A stretch of 64,000 nt of DNA from NCBI GenBank assembly GCA_020630955.1, contig JAHDIE010000001.1, positions 1 through 64,000 of the forward strand. The letters are read 5' to 3'. This DNA comes from Saprospiraceae bacterium. GTDB taxonomy: Bacteria; Bacteroidota; Bacteroidia; Chitinophagales; Saprospiraceae. The notes beneath the pieces were generated by a model. It ran no database searches and was not told the origin of the DNA. It worked only from the letters and a program-made list of their open reading frames with translations. Both the position numbers and the translations under genes were made by a program. Positions 35,554 to 43,649 of the stretch are shown piece after piece. Positions within the stretch are counted from its first letter, which is position 1. The number at the start of each line of letters is the position of its first letter.

Positions 35554-36585
35554 ATGAAAAAACAAGTGGGTATCATTGGTTCTGGATCGTTTGGAATGAC
35601 CTTAGCGCATTTGGCTTCAGAAAACCAGGATGTACTCATGTATACAAGAAGAGAGGAAGTTGCCGATTCGATTAATAAAGATCACCTACTAAAAGGCTTT
35701 AAACTAAATGCCAATATAAAAGCTAGTACAGATCTTGAATATGTTTGCAATGAATGTCGATTATTAATTCCAGTAATACCTTCTACTGAGTTCAGGAAAG
35801 TCATAAAAAAAATGGCCGAATTCCTCACACCGCAGCATTTTTTAATTCATGGTACAAAAGGTCTAGACTACCCAAGTCTTGAAGCATTAAAGGATAAGGA
35901 CACTTTGAAAAAAGATGAAGTATTTACCATGAGTGAAGTGATCCGGCAGGAAACAGGCTTGGTTAGAGTTGGATGTTTGGCTGGTCCAAATCTGTCCAAA
36001 GAGATTTTAATGAACAAACCAGCCGCCACTGTAATTGCTTCGCCATTTAATGAAGTGATCCAAATGGGTACAGAGGCATTAAAATCGAATAAGTTTTACA
36101 TTTTTAGTTCTTTTGAACTACAAGGGACTGAATTGGTGGGAGCATTCAAAAACATTTTCGCGATTGTTGCAGGAATTATTGAAGGTTCTCAATTGGGAAA
36201 AAACGTATTTGGATTGTTAATCACAAGGGCAATGAGAGAAATGATTAATTTCCTGGAGCTTCTTGATTCGGATAAGACACCTGCCTTAGGTACTGCAGGA
36301 TTGGGTGATCTTGTAGCTACTTCAGCAAGTGGAGATAGTCGTAATTTTTCGTTTGGCAAGAAACTTTCGACGGGACTAAGTCTTGATGAAATCATGAAAA
36401 CTCAGAACGAGTTGGCAGAAGGGGTTAGAACATTAAAGGCTGCATATCTATTGTCAAAGGAATACAATATTGATGCACCGATTACCAATATGCTACATCA
36501 AGTTGTTTATGAAGGATTAGACTTTAATCGTGCCTTAAGTTTTATGATGTCTTATCCATTTTCAGAAGATGTTGATTACATGTAA
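35554..36585 (+). CDS. gpsA: NAD(P)-dependent glycerol-3-phosphate dehydrogenase GpsA
   Basis: Cytoplasmic enzyme reducing dihydroxyacetone phosphate to sn-glycerol 3-phosphate, the backbone of phospholipids. The Rossmann loop GIIGSGSFGMTLAHLA is at residues 6-21, then FLIHGTKGLDYPS, LAGPNLSKEI, and the catalytic-lysine region ELVGAFKNIFAIVAGIIEG; GTAGLGDLVATSASGDSRN closes the active site. Length 343 is typical. It follows yidC by 26 bases, so membrane protein insertion and lipid precursor supply appear co-transcribed. Confidence 0.97.
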   Translation: MKKQVGIIGSGSFGMTLAHLASENQDVLMYTRREEVADSINKDHLLKGFKLNANIKASTDLEYVCNECRLLIPVIPSTEFRKVIKKMAEFLTPQHFLIHGTKGLDYPSLEALKDKDTLKKDEVFTMSEVIRQETGLVRVGCLAGPNLSKEILMNKPAATVIASPFNEVIQMGTEALKSNKFYIFSSFELQGTELVGAFKNIFAIVAGIIEGSQLGKNVFGLLITRAMREMINFLELLDSDKTPALGTAGLGDLVATSASGDSRNFSFGKKLSTGLSLDEIMKTQNELAEGVRTLKAAYLLSKEYNIDAPITNMLHQVVYEGLDFNRALSFMMSYPFSEDVDYM

Positions 36586-36605
36586 CCAATGCATTGTTTT
36601 TTTGT

Positions 36606-36613
36606 TACTTTTA
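36606..36613 (+). promoter_or_regulatory. possible internal -7 element before the coiled-coil/PspA-like pair
   Basis: TACTTTTA differs from TAnnTTTG only in the last base and lies 14 bases before the ATG at 36628, in the 42-base gap after gpsA. It would let the following genes be expressed apart from yidC-gpsA. Weak evidence. Confidence 0.3.
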
Positions 36614-36627
36614 GAAAAAGAAGCATA

Positions 36628-37179
36628 ATGAATATAGACCTTAATGAGTTATTTAATCCAAACAAGGATTTAGATGAAAAATCCACTATGGCTTTGTTGA
36701 GAGCATTGGTTGGTTCTCACAACTCTGGATTCGATTATTTAAAATTTAAAAAATCCGTCAAATCCTTGGGGTCAATGAACATGGATGAAGGCACAAGTTA
36801 CAAATCAGCCTTTACCACTGCCAGTACCATGGGTCTTACTAAAAAGAAGCTGCTCGCAAGTGCAAATCGATATTTGAATGTATTAAAAACTGAAAGTGAA
36901 TCCTTTACTGATGCGCTCAGATCTCAAATAGATAAAAATGTCAATAGCAGAGAGTCAATGATTGCTCAATTGGAGCAAAGAATCGCAGAAAACAAAGCAA
37001 AAATTGCAGATTTGGAAAAGGAAATACTACTTTTTCAAAATAAAATAGACAATGTAGATAGTGATATAGAGGCAGCACAATTAAAAATAGATACAACAAA
37101 AGAGCGTTTTCGGAACGCTTATGTCACAATATCAGATATAATTAAGAAGGATATTGAACTCATAGACTTATATTTGTAA
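36628..37179 (+). CDS. coiled-coil protein, partner gene of the PspA-like protein
   Basis: I do not recognise a named family. The 183-residue protein has an N-terminal globular part (about 1-95, LNELFNPNKDLDEKSTMALL and DYLKFKKSVKSLG) and a long heptad-rich helix at about 105-160 (MIAQLEQRIAENKAKIADLE). It has no signal peptide and no membrane helix, so it should be cytoplasmic. The ATG at 36628 is chosen; a frame from 36589 would add 13 hydrophobic residues in the promoter-like region. It sits 15 bases before the PspA-like gene, and the shared coiled-coil character suggests that the two proteins interact. Confidence 0.75.
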   Translation: MNIDLNELFNPNKDLDEKSTMALLRALVGSHNSGFDYLKFKKSVKSLGSMNMDEGTSYKSAFTTASTMGLTKKKLLASANRYLNVLKTESESFTDALRSQIDKNVNSRESMIAQLEQRIAENKAKIADLEKEILLFQNKIDNVDSDIEAAQLKIDTTKERFRNAYVTISDIIKKDIELIDLYL

Positions 37180-37194
37180 AAAACCCACAACTAC

Positions 37195-38193
37195 ATGGCG
37201 ACAAATAAACGTAAATCATTTTGGAGTAAACCTGAAGGGGTAACTGGTATGATCTTTCTGGTTGGGATCATTGGAGTTCTGGCCTATCTTGGGATGGGAT
37301 TATTCGAATTTTTCGCAGGCGGAGGAATTGGGACTATTGTTGGACTAGGGATTTTAGGCGTTGTTGCATTTATGGCCATCGATAAGAAGACAAGAACATT
37401 GATCTCTTATATGTATCAAAATGTAATGCGAAAAATCACTGGTATTTTCATAACCATTGATCCAATTGGCATTTTGAAAAATTATATTTCAGATTTAGAA
37501 AATAATCTGAAGAAAATGGGCAAACAAATTGGGGGACTAAAAGGTCAAATGAGAAAAATCAAAACCATGGTTGAAGAAAACAACCGTGAGATTGAAAACA
37601 ATATGATCATTGCCAAAAAAGCAAAACAGATTGGACAAGAAAGCCAATTGGTGCTTGCAACAAGAAAGGCCGCAAGACTAAAAGAATCCAATAGTAAGTA
37701 TGTAGCCTTACATAAAAAAATGGCAGTACTTTATAAGGTACTCACCAAAATGTATTCTAATTCAGAAATACTTTTAGAAGATACCAAAGATCAAGTAAAG
37801 GTAAAAGAACAAGAATACAAAGCCATTAAAGCTTCAAATTCAGCCATGAAATCTGCAATGAGTATTATCAAAGGAGATCCAGATAGAAGAGCAATGTTTG
37901 ATCAAGCCATGGAACACATTGCTGACGATGTCTCCAACAAAGTTGGTGAAATGGAACAATTTATGGAAATGTCATCAGACTTCATGAATTCAATTGACGT
38001 TCAGAATGGGGTGTTTGAAGAAAAAGGATTGAGAATGTTAGAAGAATACGAAAAGAAAAGCACGCTACTTTTAATGGGAGGGCTTGAAAAAACAGATGAA
38101 GATATATTGGATTTGAATGAAGCAAGACCAGATATTGAGTACAGAGGACGTGCAGATGGTGCAGACAATGACTATGAAGGTTTGTTTGACTAA
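37195..38193 (+). CDS. membrane-tethered PspA/Vipp1 (ESCRT-III)-like protein
   Basis: Two membrane helices at about residues 17-38 and 42-62 are followed by an amphipathic stretch (TLISYMYQNVMRKITGIFI) and a long helical region, about 90-300, that follows the PspA/IM30 plan. DPIGILKNYISDLENNLKKM resembles the start of the PspA coiled-coil hairpin, a long antiparallel coiled coil follows, and MFDQAMEHIADDVSNKVGEM resembles the short helices 4-5. True PspA and Vipp1 lack membrane helices, so this is a tethered variant or a distant relative. A role in membrane maintenance or remodelling is inferred from the fold resemblance and from co-location with yidC and gpsA. Confidence 0.6.
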   Translation: MATNKRKSFWSKPEGVTGMIFLVGIIGVLAYLGMGLFEFFAGGGIGTIVGLGILGVVAFMAIDKKTRTLISYMYQNVMRKITGIFITIDPIGILKNYISDLENNLKKMGKQIGGLKGQMRKIKTMVEENNREIENNMIIAKKAKQIGQESQLVLATRKAARLKESNSKYVALHKKMAVLYKVLTKMYSNSEILLEDTKDQVKVKEQEYKAIKASNSAMKSAMSIIKGDPDRRAMFDQAMEHIADDVSNKVGEMEQFMEMSSDFMNSIDVQNGVFEEKGLRMLEEYEKKSTLLLMGGLEKTDEDILDLNEARPDIEYRGRADGADNDYEGLFD

Positions 38194-38209
38194 CAATAAA
38201 ATAATAAAA

Positions 38210-39310
38210 ATGATCAAGCCACTCAATTATGTTTTAATAATTGTAGTGGCTTTTTCATGTCAAGAAAACAATAATTCAATCAAGACAAGTACTTCCCCAC
38301 CCAATTCTGAAAACATAGAATCATGGGAAACGATCCGTGGACAAACCATGGGTACCACCTACAATATTAAATTTAACACCAAGGGTAAAGCATTTAATAA
38401 TTTAAAAAGAACCATTGACTCTACATTGGTAAGCATCAATGCTGCCGTATCAACTTATGAACCGGAGTCCATCATTTCAAACTTTAATAAGACCACAGTT
38501 CAAGAAGTTACACTTAGTGGAAAATCCTTACTCGATCGGCATTTTATTAATAATTATATGAGCTCCAAACTTGTATATTCAGACACTGATGGAGCATTTG
38601 ATGCAACGGTTATGCCTCTGGTTAATTATTGGGGCTTTGGTTATACATCCAAAAAACCTGTTACAAAAATTGATAGTAATCATGTGTCGCAACTTCAACA
38701 GCTTGTGGGAATGAATAAGATAATGGACCACAATGATGCAGAAGATAAGAGCATCAACAATTTCACACTTAGAAAACTACAATCAACTATTAGCCTTGAC
38801 TTCAGTGGTATTGCTAAAGGTTATGGAGTAGATATCATTGCTCAATTACTAGATGATCATGATATAGAAACATACATGGTAGAAATTGGAGGTGAAGTAA
38901 AGGTTGCCACTGGGAATAACAGTTCGAAAATATGGAAAGTAGGTATCAATGAACCGCTAAAGGAATCATCCCTTTATTCAATGAACTCAATTGTCAATCC
39001 AAAAAATATGGCAATGGCAACATCTGGAAATTACAGAAACTATTACGAAACAAATGATCTAGAGTATGGTCATGAAATAAACCCCGTCACTGGATTTCCG
39101 ATTCAAACAGACATTTTTTCTGCTTCGGTAATCCATGAAAGTTGCCAATTTGCTGATGCCTATGCTACAGCATTTATGATTATGGGGCTACAAAAATCTT
39201 TAGCCTTAGTTAATGCAAGGCCAGATCTTGAAGCTTGTTTTATCATTAAAAAAAACGACGAATTGGTTAATGTTTATAGTTATGGCTTTGAACAATATGT
39301 TATAGAATAA
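38210..39310 (+). CDS. apbE: FAD:protein FMN transferase (ApbE) lipoprotein
   Basis: Flavin transferase that attaches FMN to Thr/Ser residues of periplasmic redox proteins such as the Na+-translocating NADH dehydrogenase or RNF. The ATG at 38210 gives a lipoprotein signal ending VVAFSC (Cys17). Family motifs follow: GQTMGTTYNIKF, the STYEPESIISNFN region, LDFSGIAKGYGVDIIA (the DxxxxAKG-type Mg/FAD site), EIGGEVKVATG, and the late HEINPVTGFP with HESCQFADAYATAFMIMG. Length 366 is a little above usual. It follows the PspA-like gene by 16 bases; no nqr or rnf gene is in view. Confidence 0.94.
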   Translation: MIKPLNYVLIIVVAFSCQENNNSIKTSTSPPNSENIESWETIRGQTMGTTYNIKFNTKGKAFNNLKRTIDSTLVSINAAVSTYEPESIISNFNKTTVQEVTLSGKSLLDRHFINNYMSSKLVYSDTDGAFDATVMPLVNYWGFGYTSKKPVTKIDSNHVSQLQQLVGMNKIMDHNDAEDKSINNFTLRKLQSTISLDFSGIAKGYGVDIIAQLLDDHDIETYMVEIGGEVKVATGNNSSKIWKVGINEPLKESSLYSMNSIVNPKNMAMATSGNYRNYYETNDLEYGHEINPVTGFPIQTDIFSASVIHESCQFADAYATAFMIMGLQKSLALVNARPDLEACFIIKKNDELVNVYSYGFEQYVIE

Positions 39311-39314
39311 GCCA

Positions 39315-39995
39315 TCACTCTGATATACTTCTTCTTATTCCTAGTTCTCCTCCATATGACCATAAGTGCTCTTTAAAGTCAGTGTTCACAAGATTGGTCA
39401 AATGATGTTTATAATTGAATTGGAAAAACAAACAGGTTTCCTCAGATAAATAATAATTTAAACCAACAGCCACATTTCCCGTAAGGTGAAAAGTTTTAAA
39501 ACCAGTATTTGATGGATTCCTTTCATAAGTTGTTTCCTCTTCCTCGTCTTGTATTTTAACAACTCGATTGGTTGCATAATAAGTTGGAGAAATACCCATC
39601 TCAACAAATGGTTTCAGAGTATTATCATTGGAAAACTCATAACGCAAAGTGACCGGTATTTCGAGAAATAAATAATCATAAAAAAATTGAATCCTGGTCA
39701 TTTCTCCAGTAGAAAAAGTCAATACTCTTTCTTGGGTTTTATATCCAAGACTTGCTAATCTTAGGCCGGTTTTTAAATTCACTTTTGATGCTATTCGTAA
39801 ATTAAAATTAAAACCTAAATGATAATTAGACTTTGGAGTCTCCGTTTCGTTTCGAACCATCTCAACAGCGCTTCCATTATCATCGATGATTCTAAAAGAG
39901 ACATTGATCCCTCCTAAAACATCAACAGATGATTTAATCTGGCCAAAACTTATATTCCCTACGAAAAGAAAAAGTACGATTACAATTCTACACAT
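39315..39995 (-). CDS. PorT-like outer-membrane beta-barrel protein
   Basis: A 226-residue protein with a signal peptide (about 1-18, cut near NISFGQ) and an alternating beta pattern typical of small eight- to ten-stranded barrels (LGFNFNLRIASKVNLKTGLR; LEIPVTLRYEFS; LTGNVAVGLNYYLS). The pattern fits the outer-membrane beta-barrel (PorT) domain found widely in Bacteroidota. The terminal residues ELGIRRSISE lack the usual aromatic end. Function unknown. It converges on apbE with 4 bases between the stops. Confidence 0.8.
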   Translation of the reverse strand: MCRIVIVLFLFVGNISFGQIKSSVDVLGGINVSFRIIDDNGSAVEMVRNETETPKSNYHLGFNFNLRIASKVNLKTGLRLASLGYKTQERVLTFSTGEMTRIQFFYDYLFLEIPVTLRYEFSNDNTLKPFVEMGISPTYYATNRVVKIQDEEEETTYERNPSNTGFKTFHLTGNVAVGLNYYLSEETCLFFQFNYKHHLTNLVNTDFKEHLWSYGGELGIRRSISE

Positions 39996-40062
39996 GATGC
40001 AAAATAAATAAGATGAAGCGAAATTTTAGAATTCTACAAACTTATTTGAGTTAAATACCAAA

Positions 40063-40070
40063 TAACTTTG
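40063..40070 (+). promoter_or_regulatory. -7 element upstream of the racemase gene
   Basis: TAACTTTG matches TAnnTTTG. It lies 112 bases before the ATG at 40183, giving an unusually long leader of roughly 105 bases in which I see no clear structure. Confidence 0.5.
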
Positions 40071-40182
40071 TTCTATAGGATCTTTGCATTGCAAATGAGA
40101 AATTTAGTAACTTATGGTTTAATCAGACTCATTGTAAACAAACAAGAACCTTCAATTATTAACAAAATTTCGACAACAAACC

Positions 40183-40980
40183 ATGCGAATACTACCCTTG
40201 ATTTTAATATTGTGCCTTTCTGCTTGCATTGGTTCAGAAGAACTGAAAGAATCAAATAGTGATTCTGAAAAACAAAATCAAATGAGAAAACTTGGTCTGA
40301 TAGGTGGAACTTCGTGGCATTCGACAATAGAATACTACCAATACATTAACGAATCGGTCAATAATCATTTCGGAAATAACACCAATCCTCCATTGATGGT
40401 TTATACAATGAATCAAGCCATGGTTCACAAGTTCCAGGTAGAGAATAATTGGGAAGGCATTGCCAACATGCTGATAGAGGCCGGTAGTAATCTACAAAAA
40501 GCAGGAGCAGAAAAAGTCATGTTTTGTGCCAATACACCTCACAAAGTCTATGATGATGTTCAACGAAAATTAGAAATTCCGATCATACATATTGCAGATG
40601 CCACAGCAGAAATCATTAAAAAACAAAATGTTCATAAAGTTGGCTTTCTCGGGACCAAATATACGATGACAGAAAACTTCATTACAGAGCGTATTACCGA
40701 TCAAGGAGTTGAAGTAATAAAACCAATCCAACCAGAGGAAATTGAAGAATTACATCGAATTATAATAGAAGAATTAACTTATGGAAAAATTCTGCCTTCT
40801 TCAAAAGAATATGTTCTCAGTATCATTCAAGAATTTATTGATCAAGGAGCAAGCGGAGTTGTATTAGCTTGCACTGAGTTTCCGTTAATGATCGATGAAG
40901 AAGATGTACCCATCTCTATATTTAATACTACAAAGATTCATGCCGACGCTGGTGTAAAATTTATTTTGAAAGATATTTAA
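40183..40980 (+). CDS. aspartate/glutamate racemase family protein with lipoprotein signal
   Basis: Cofactor-independent Asp/Glu racemase: KLGLIGGTSWHSTIEYYQ opens the catalytic domain, and both cysteines of the family are present in MFCANTPHKV and VVLACTEFPLMI, so racemisation chemistry is possible. Unusually, the reading frame starts with a lipoprotein signal (ILILCLSAC, Cys15) and a Ser/Glu-rich spacer before the domain, so the enzyme would be exported and lipid-anchored. An internal ATG at residue 34 (MRKLGLIGG) would give a normal cytoplasmic form of 232 residues. The next gene, 40 bases on, is also a lipoprotein. Confidence 0.88.
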   Translation: MRILPLILILCLSACIGSEELKESNSDSEKQNQMRKLGLIGGTSWHSTIEYYQYINESVNNHFGNNTNPPLMVYTMNQAMVHKFQVENNWEGIANMLIEAGSNLQKAGAEKVMFCANTPHKVYDDVQRKLEIPIIHIADATAEIIKKQNVHKVGFLGTKYTMTENFITERITDQGVEVIKPIQPEEIEELHRIIIEELTYGKILPSSKEYVLSIIQEFIDQGASGVVLACTEFPLMIDEEDVPISIFNTTKIHADAGVKFILKDI

Positions 40981-41020
40981 TTATAAAAAAGTTTTATCTT
41001 TTATCACAGACAGTCATGAT

Positions 41021-42631
41021 ATGAAAAGTTTTAAGCTTCAAAACGAACCAATTTCAAATAAATGCATTTTAATTTTATTGACAATTCCATTCTTGGTTTC
41101 AATTCTTTCTTGCTCGAATCAAACTGAAGTACAAAATAATAAACACAATGTTTTATTTATTTCTATAGATGACTTAAGAACAAGTTTAGGCGTTTATGGA
41201 GACAGCATTGTTATTTCTCCTAATATAGACCAACTTGCATCCGAGGGATTTACATTTAGAGAAAGCTTTTGTCAATCTGCAGTATGTGCACCATCAAGAG
41301 CAAGTTTGATGACTGGACTTAGACCGGATTCTACACGAGTTTGGCATCTTGGTGATCAATTCAGAAAAATCAATCCATCTACAGTAACCATGCCGCAGCA
41401 TTTTTCAAAGTTTGGGTATCACACGGTCAACATTGGTAAAATTTTTCATAACTATATGCCAGATTCTATTTCTTGGGATGAACCTGATCTCAGGCCTTCA
41501 CGCTATCTAAAACAAGATTGGCTAAAGCGAGATGGTGAAACTTTTTACATAAGTCCTGAAGTAAATAAATCACAAGAAATAAAAAGGGATTCGTTGTTAA
41601 AGCTTAAGCCAATTAGATACGCTGATGGTTGGAACACGGGTCCCGCTTGGGAGGCAGCAGATGTCCATGATACCATGTATTATGATGGAGCACAAACAAA
41701 GTTGGCAAAACAAACAATATCAAGATTAGCGCAAATTGAACAGCCATTCTATATGGGCTTGGGTTTCTTTAGACCTCATCTTCCGTTTACTGTTCCTAAA
41801 AAATATTGGGACCTATACAATCCAAATCAAATCCCTCTTCCTATCAATCCACAGATTCCAAATAAGGCCCCAATTCAGGCTATGAATTCAATGTATGAAC
41901 TTAGGCACTACGATGATTTTGGGCACATTACTCACCCTACAGGAAATTATAAACTAAGCGAAGATACAATTCGAACATTGCGGCATGGCTATTATGCTAG
42001 CATTAGTTACGTAGATGCGCTAATTGGAGAATTGGTTGAACACTTGAAAGATTTAGACATTTATGAAAATACCATTATTGTACTTTGGGGTGATCATGGC
42101 TATAAACTTGGAGATCACAACAGTTGGGGAAAAATGACAAATTATAATATCGATCTTAAAGTACCAATTATCATCCGATACCCGAATCAACCCAATCGAG
42201 GAGGAGAAACTTTTGGTATAACAGAACTTGTAGACTTATTCCCTACTCTTTGCGATATCGCCAAGATTGACAGTCCCGAGTATATGCAAGGGCAAAGCAT
42301 GCTTCCGTTAATGAAAAATCCGAAGCAAGAATGGAAAACTGCAGCATTTAGTCAGTTTCACAGAAGACCTAAAGTTTCTGCAGATGGGAAAAGATATATG
42401 GGATATTCCATGAATACAAAAACAGATCACTATATAGAATGGTATACTTGGGATCATACGACTGGAACCAAAGGTGAACTCCAAAATATAGAATTATATG
42501 ACAGATTATCTGACCCCCACGAAGTTATAAATATTGCCTACCAAAAAAACATGTTCGAAAAGGTTGAAGAGTTATCCAACCAATTGAAAAAAGGATGGAT
42601 TGAAGCAAAAGCCAAAGTAAAAAATGAATAA
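41021..42631 (+). CDS. sulfatase, iduronate-2-sulfatase-like lipoprotein
   Basis: Type I sulfatase. A lipoprotein signal ends VSILSC (Cys31). The metal-binding start VLFISIDDLRTSLGVYG supplies the paired Asp, and CAPSR at 89-93 is the C-x-P-S-R motif whose Cys89 is converted to formylglycine by a separate maturase. Further motifs are VNIGKIFHNY, GLGFFRPHLPF and VLWGDHGYKLGDH. These words match the iduronate-2-sulfatase subgroup, so a sulfated polysaccharide is the likely substrate. It follows the racemase gene by 40 bases; no other glycan-utilisation gene is adjacent. Confidence 0.93.
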   Translation: MKSFKLQNEPISNKCILILLTIPFLVSILSCSNQTEVQNNKHNVLFISIDDLRTSLGVYGDSIVISPNIDQLASEGFTFRESFCQSAVCAPSRASLMTGLRPDSTRVWHLGDQFRKINPSTVTMPQHFSKFGYHTVNIGKIFHNYMPDSISWDEPDLRPSRYLKQDWLKRDGETFYISPEVNKSQEIKRDSLLKLKPIRYADGWNTGPAWEAADVHDTMYYDGAQTKLAKQTISRLAQIEQPFYMGLGFFRPHLPFTVPKKYWDLYNPNQIPLPINPQIPNKAPIQAMNSMYELRHYDDFGHITHPTGNYKLSEDTIRTLRHGYYASISYVDALIGELVEHLKDLDIYENTIIVLWGDHGYKLGDHNSWGKMTNYNIDLKVPIIIRYPNQPNRGGETFGITELVDLFPTLCDIAKIDSPEYMQGQSMLPLMKNPKQEWKTAAFSQFHRRPKVSADGKRYMGYSMNTKTDHYIEWYTWDHTTGTKGELQNIELYDRLSDPHEVINIAYQKNMFEKVEELSNQLKKGWIEAKAKVKNE

Positions 42632-42687
42632 TCGGAATTATAGCTTTGTATTTCTGTCCTAGCCTACACTATATGACTCAAATAAAA

Positions 42688-42727
42688 GTCCCCTTTCTCA
42701 GCAAATGAAAAGCATGAGAAAGAGGAC
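42688..42727 (-). terminator. hairpin between convergent sulfatase and secreted-protein genes
   Basis: A 13-bp stem with one mismatch (42688-42700 with 42715-42727, GTCCCCTTTCTCA and TGAGAAAGAGGAC) and a 14-base loop. On the minus strand it is followed by a TTTTATTT stretch, so it best serves the gene ending at 42756. It may also stop sulfatase transcripts. Confidence 0.65.
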
Positions 42728-42755
42728 AAAAGCACATATTAATCAAAAAAAATAT

Positions 42756-43424
42756 CTATCGTATTTTCCTGAGCACAACCGGGCTACCTCCTTGTTTAGG
42801 ATACCATACCAATTCTCTTCCAGATCTCATTACATACCTATTCCCTCTGTTATCAAAATATTCCTTTCGATCATAACTATCTTGTCGATAATAAGTCCAT
42901 TCTCGATTACTACCGATTAGTTTGGCTCTTAATCCTTCATTGGTTCGCTCTATTACAACATCTCTGTCATATTTATTTGTTCCCCAAACACCTTCCAAGC
43001 TGGTGCTCGATGAAAAGTCTTCACGATATCCACGATCATGATTTCCGTGATGAATGCGACAGTCCGCTCCACAATTTCCATTACAAGAATCACCTAATAT
43101 TTCATGTTCAATTCGAGCCCCCCATCTATCTCTATGAAATACTATTACCCTATTTCTATGCCGAGCTCTAAATTCAAAGGCATTGTGACCTATGACTCTT
43201 ATACTATTTCCTCTTCTGTCAATATATTCTCCATGGCCACAATTTCTAAATCTTGTCCAATCATAATTGACCAATCCCTTGGCTTTTATCGAATTCCCGG
43301 TACAGTTAATTTTCACCTTTTTATTTAATTGGTGATTAAAATACTTTCCATCGTCTAATGAAAAATTGGCGCTCAGGATTAATGGTGTGAAAATTAAAGT
43401 AAGAAGTGCAATTGTATTTTTCAT
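42756..43424 (-). CDS. secreted basic protein with Cys/His-rich centre, unknown
   Basis: I do not recognise the family. A clear signal peptide (about 1-19, LLTLIFTPLILSA) is followed by a highly basic, Arg/Asn/Tyr-rich mature protein of about 200 residues. Near residue 110-130 lies a cluster DSCNGNCGADCRIHHGNHDR with three Cys and three His that could bind metal or form disulfides. The C-terminal half (LEGVWGTNKYDRDVVIER and the WTYYRQDSYDRKEYFDNRGN stretch) looks like a beta-rich domain. It is transcribed away from the TonB-dependent receptor gene at 43650. Confidence 0.7.
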   Translation of the reverse strand: MKNTIALLTLIFTPLILSANFSLDDGKYFNHQLNKKVKINCTGNSIKAKGLVNYDWTRFRNCGHGEYIDRRGNSIRVIGHNAFEFRARHRNRVIVFHRDRWGARIEHEILGDSCNGNCGADCRIHHGNHDRGYREDFSSSTSLEGVWGTNKYDRDVVIERTNEGLRAKLIGSNREWTYYRQDSYDRKEYFDNRGNRYVMRSGRELVWYPKQGGSPVVLRKIR

Positions 43425-43649
43425 ATCAAATGATTTTAGTTACTCTAAGATCGAATGACAGTGTGTTAATTTGTCTTTTCAGGACGTTAAGAGAATGATA
43501 AAGTATAAAATATTTAGTAATTCAAGACACGAGTAAGTATGTATGTAGAATTATGCGCTTTTTTCTTGCTTATTATATATAATATTCGTGCTTTTGTACA
43601 ACTAATAGAGGACAGTTAAGTTTAGTAAGTATTAATCGGGCGTAACGGA

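Noticed and set aside
40068..40259. Plus-strand frame ahead of the racemase gene
   Set aside because: It overlaps the start of the lipoprotein signal in another frame, starts with TTG inside a promoter-like element, and has no recognisable features.
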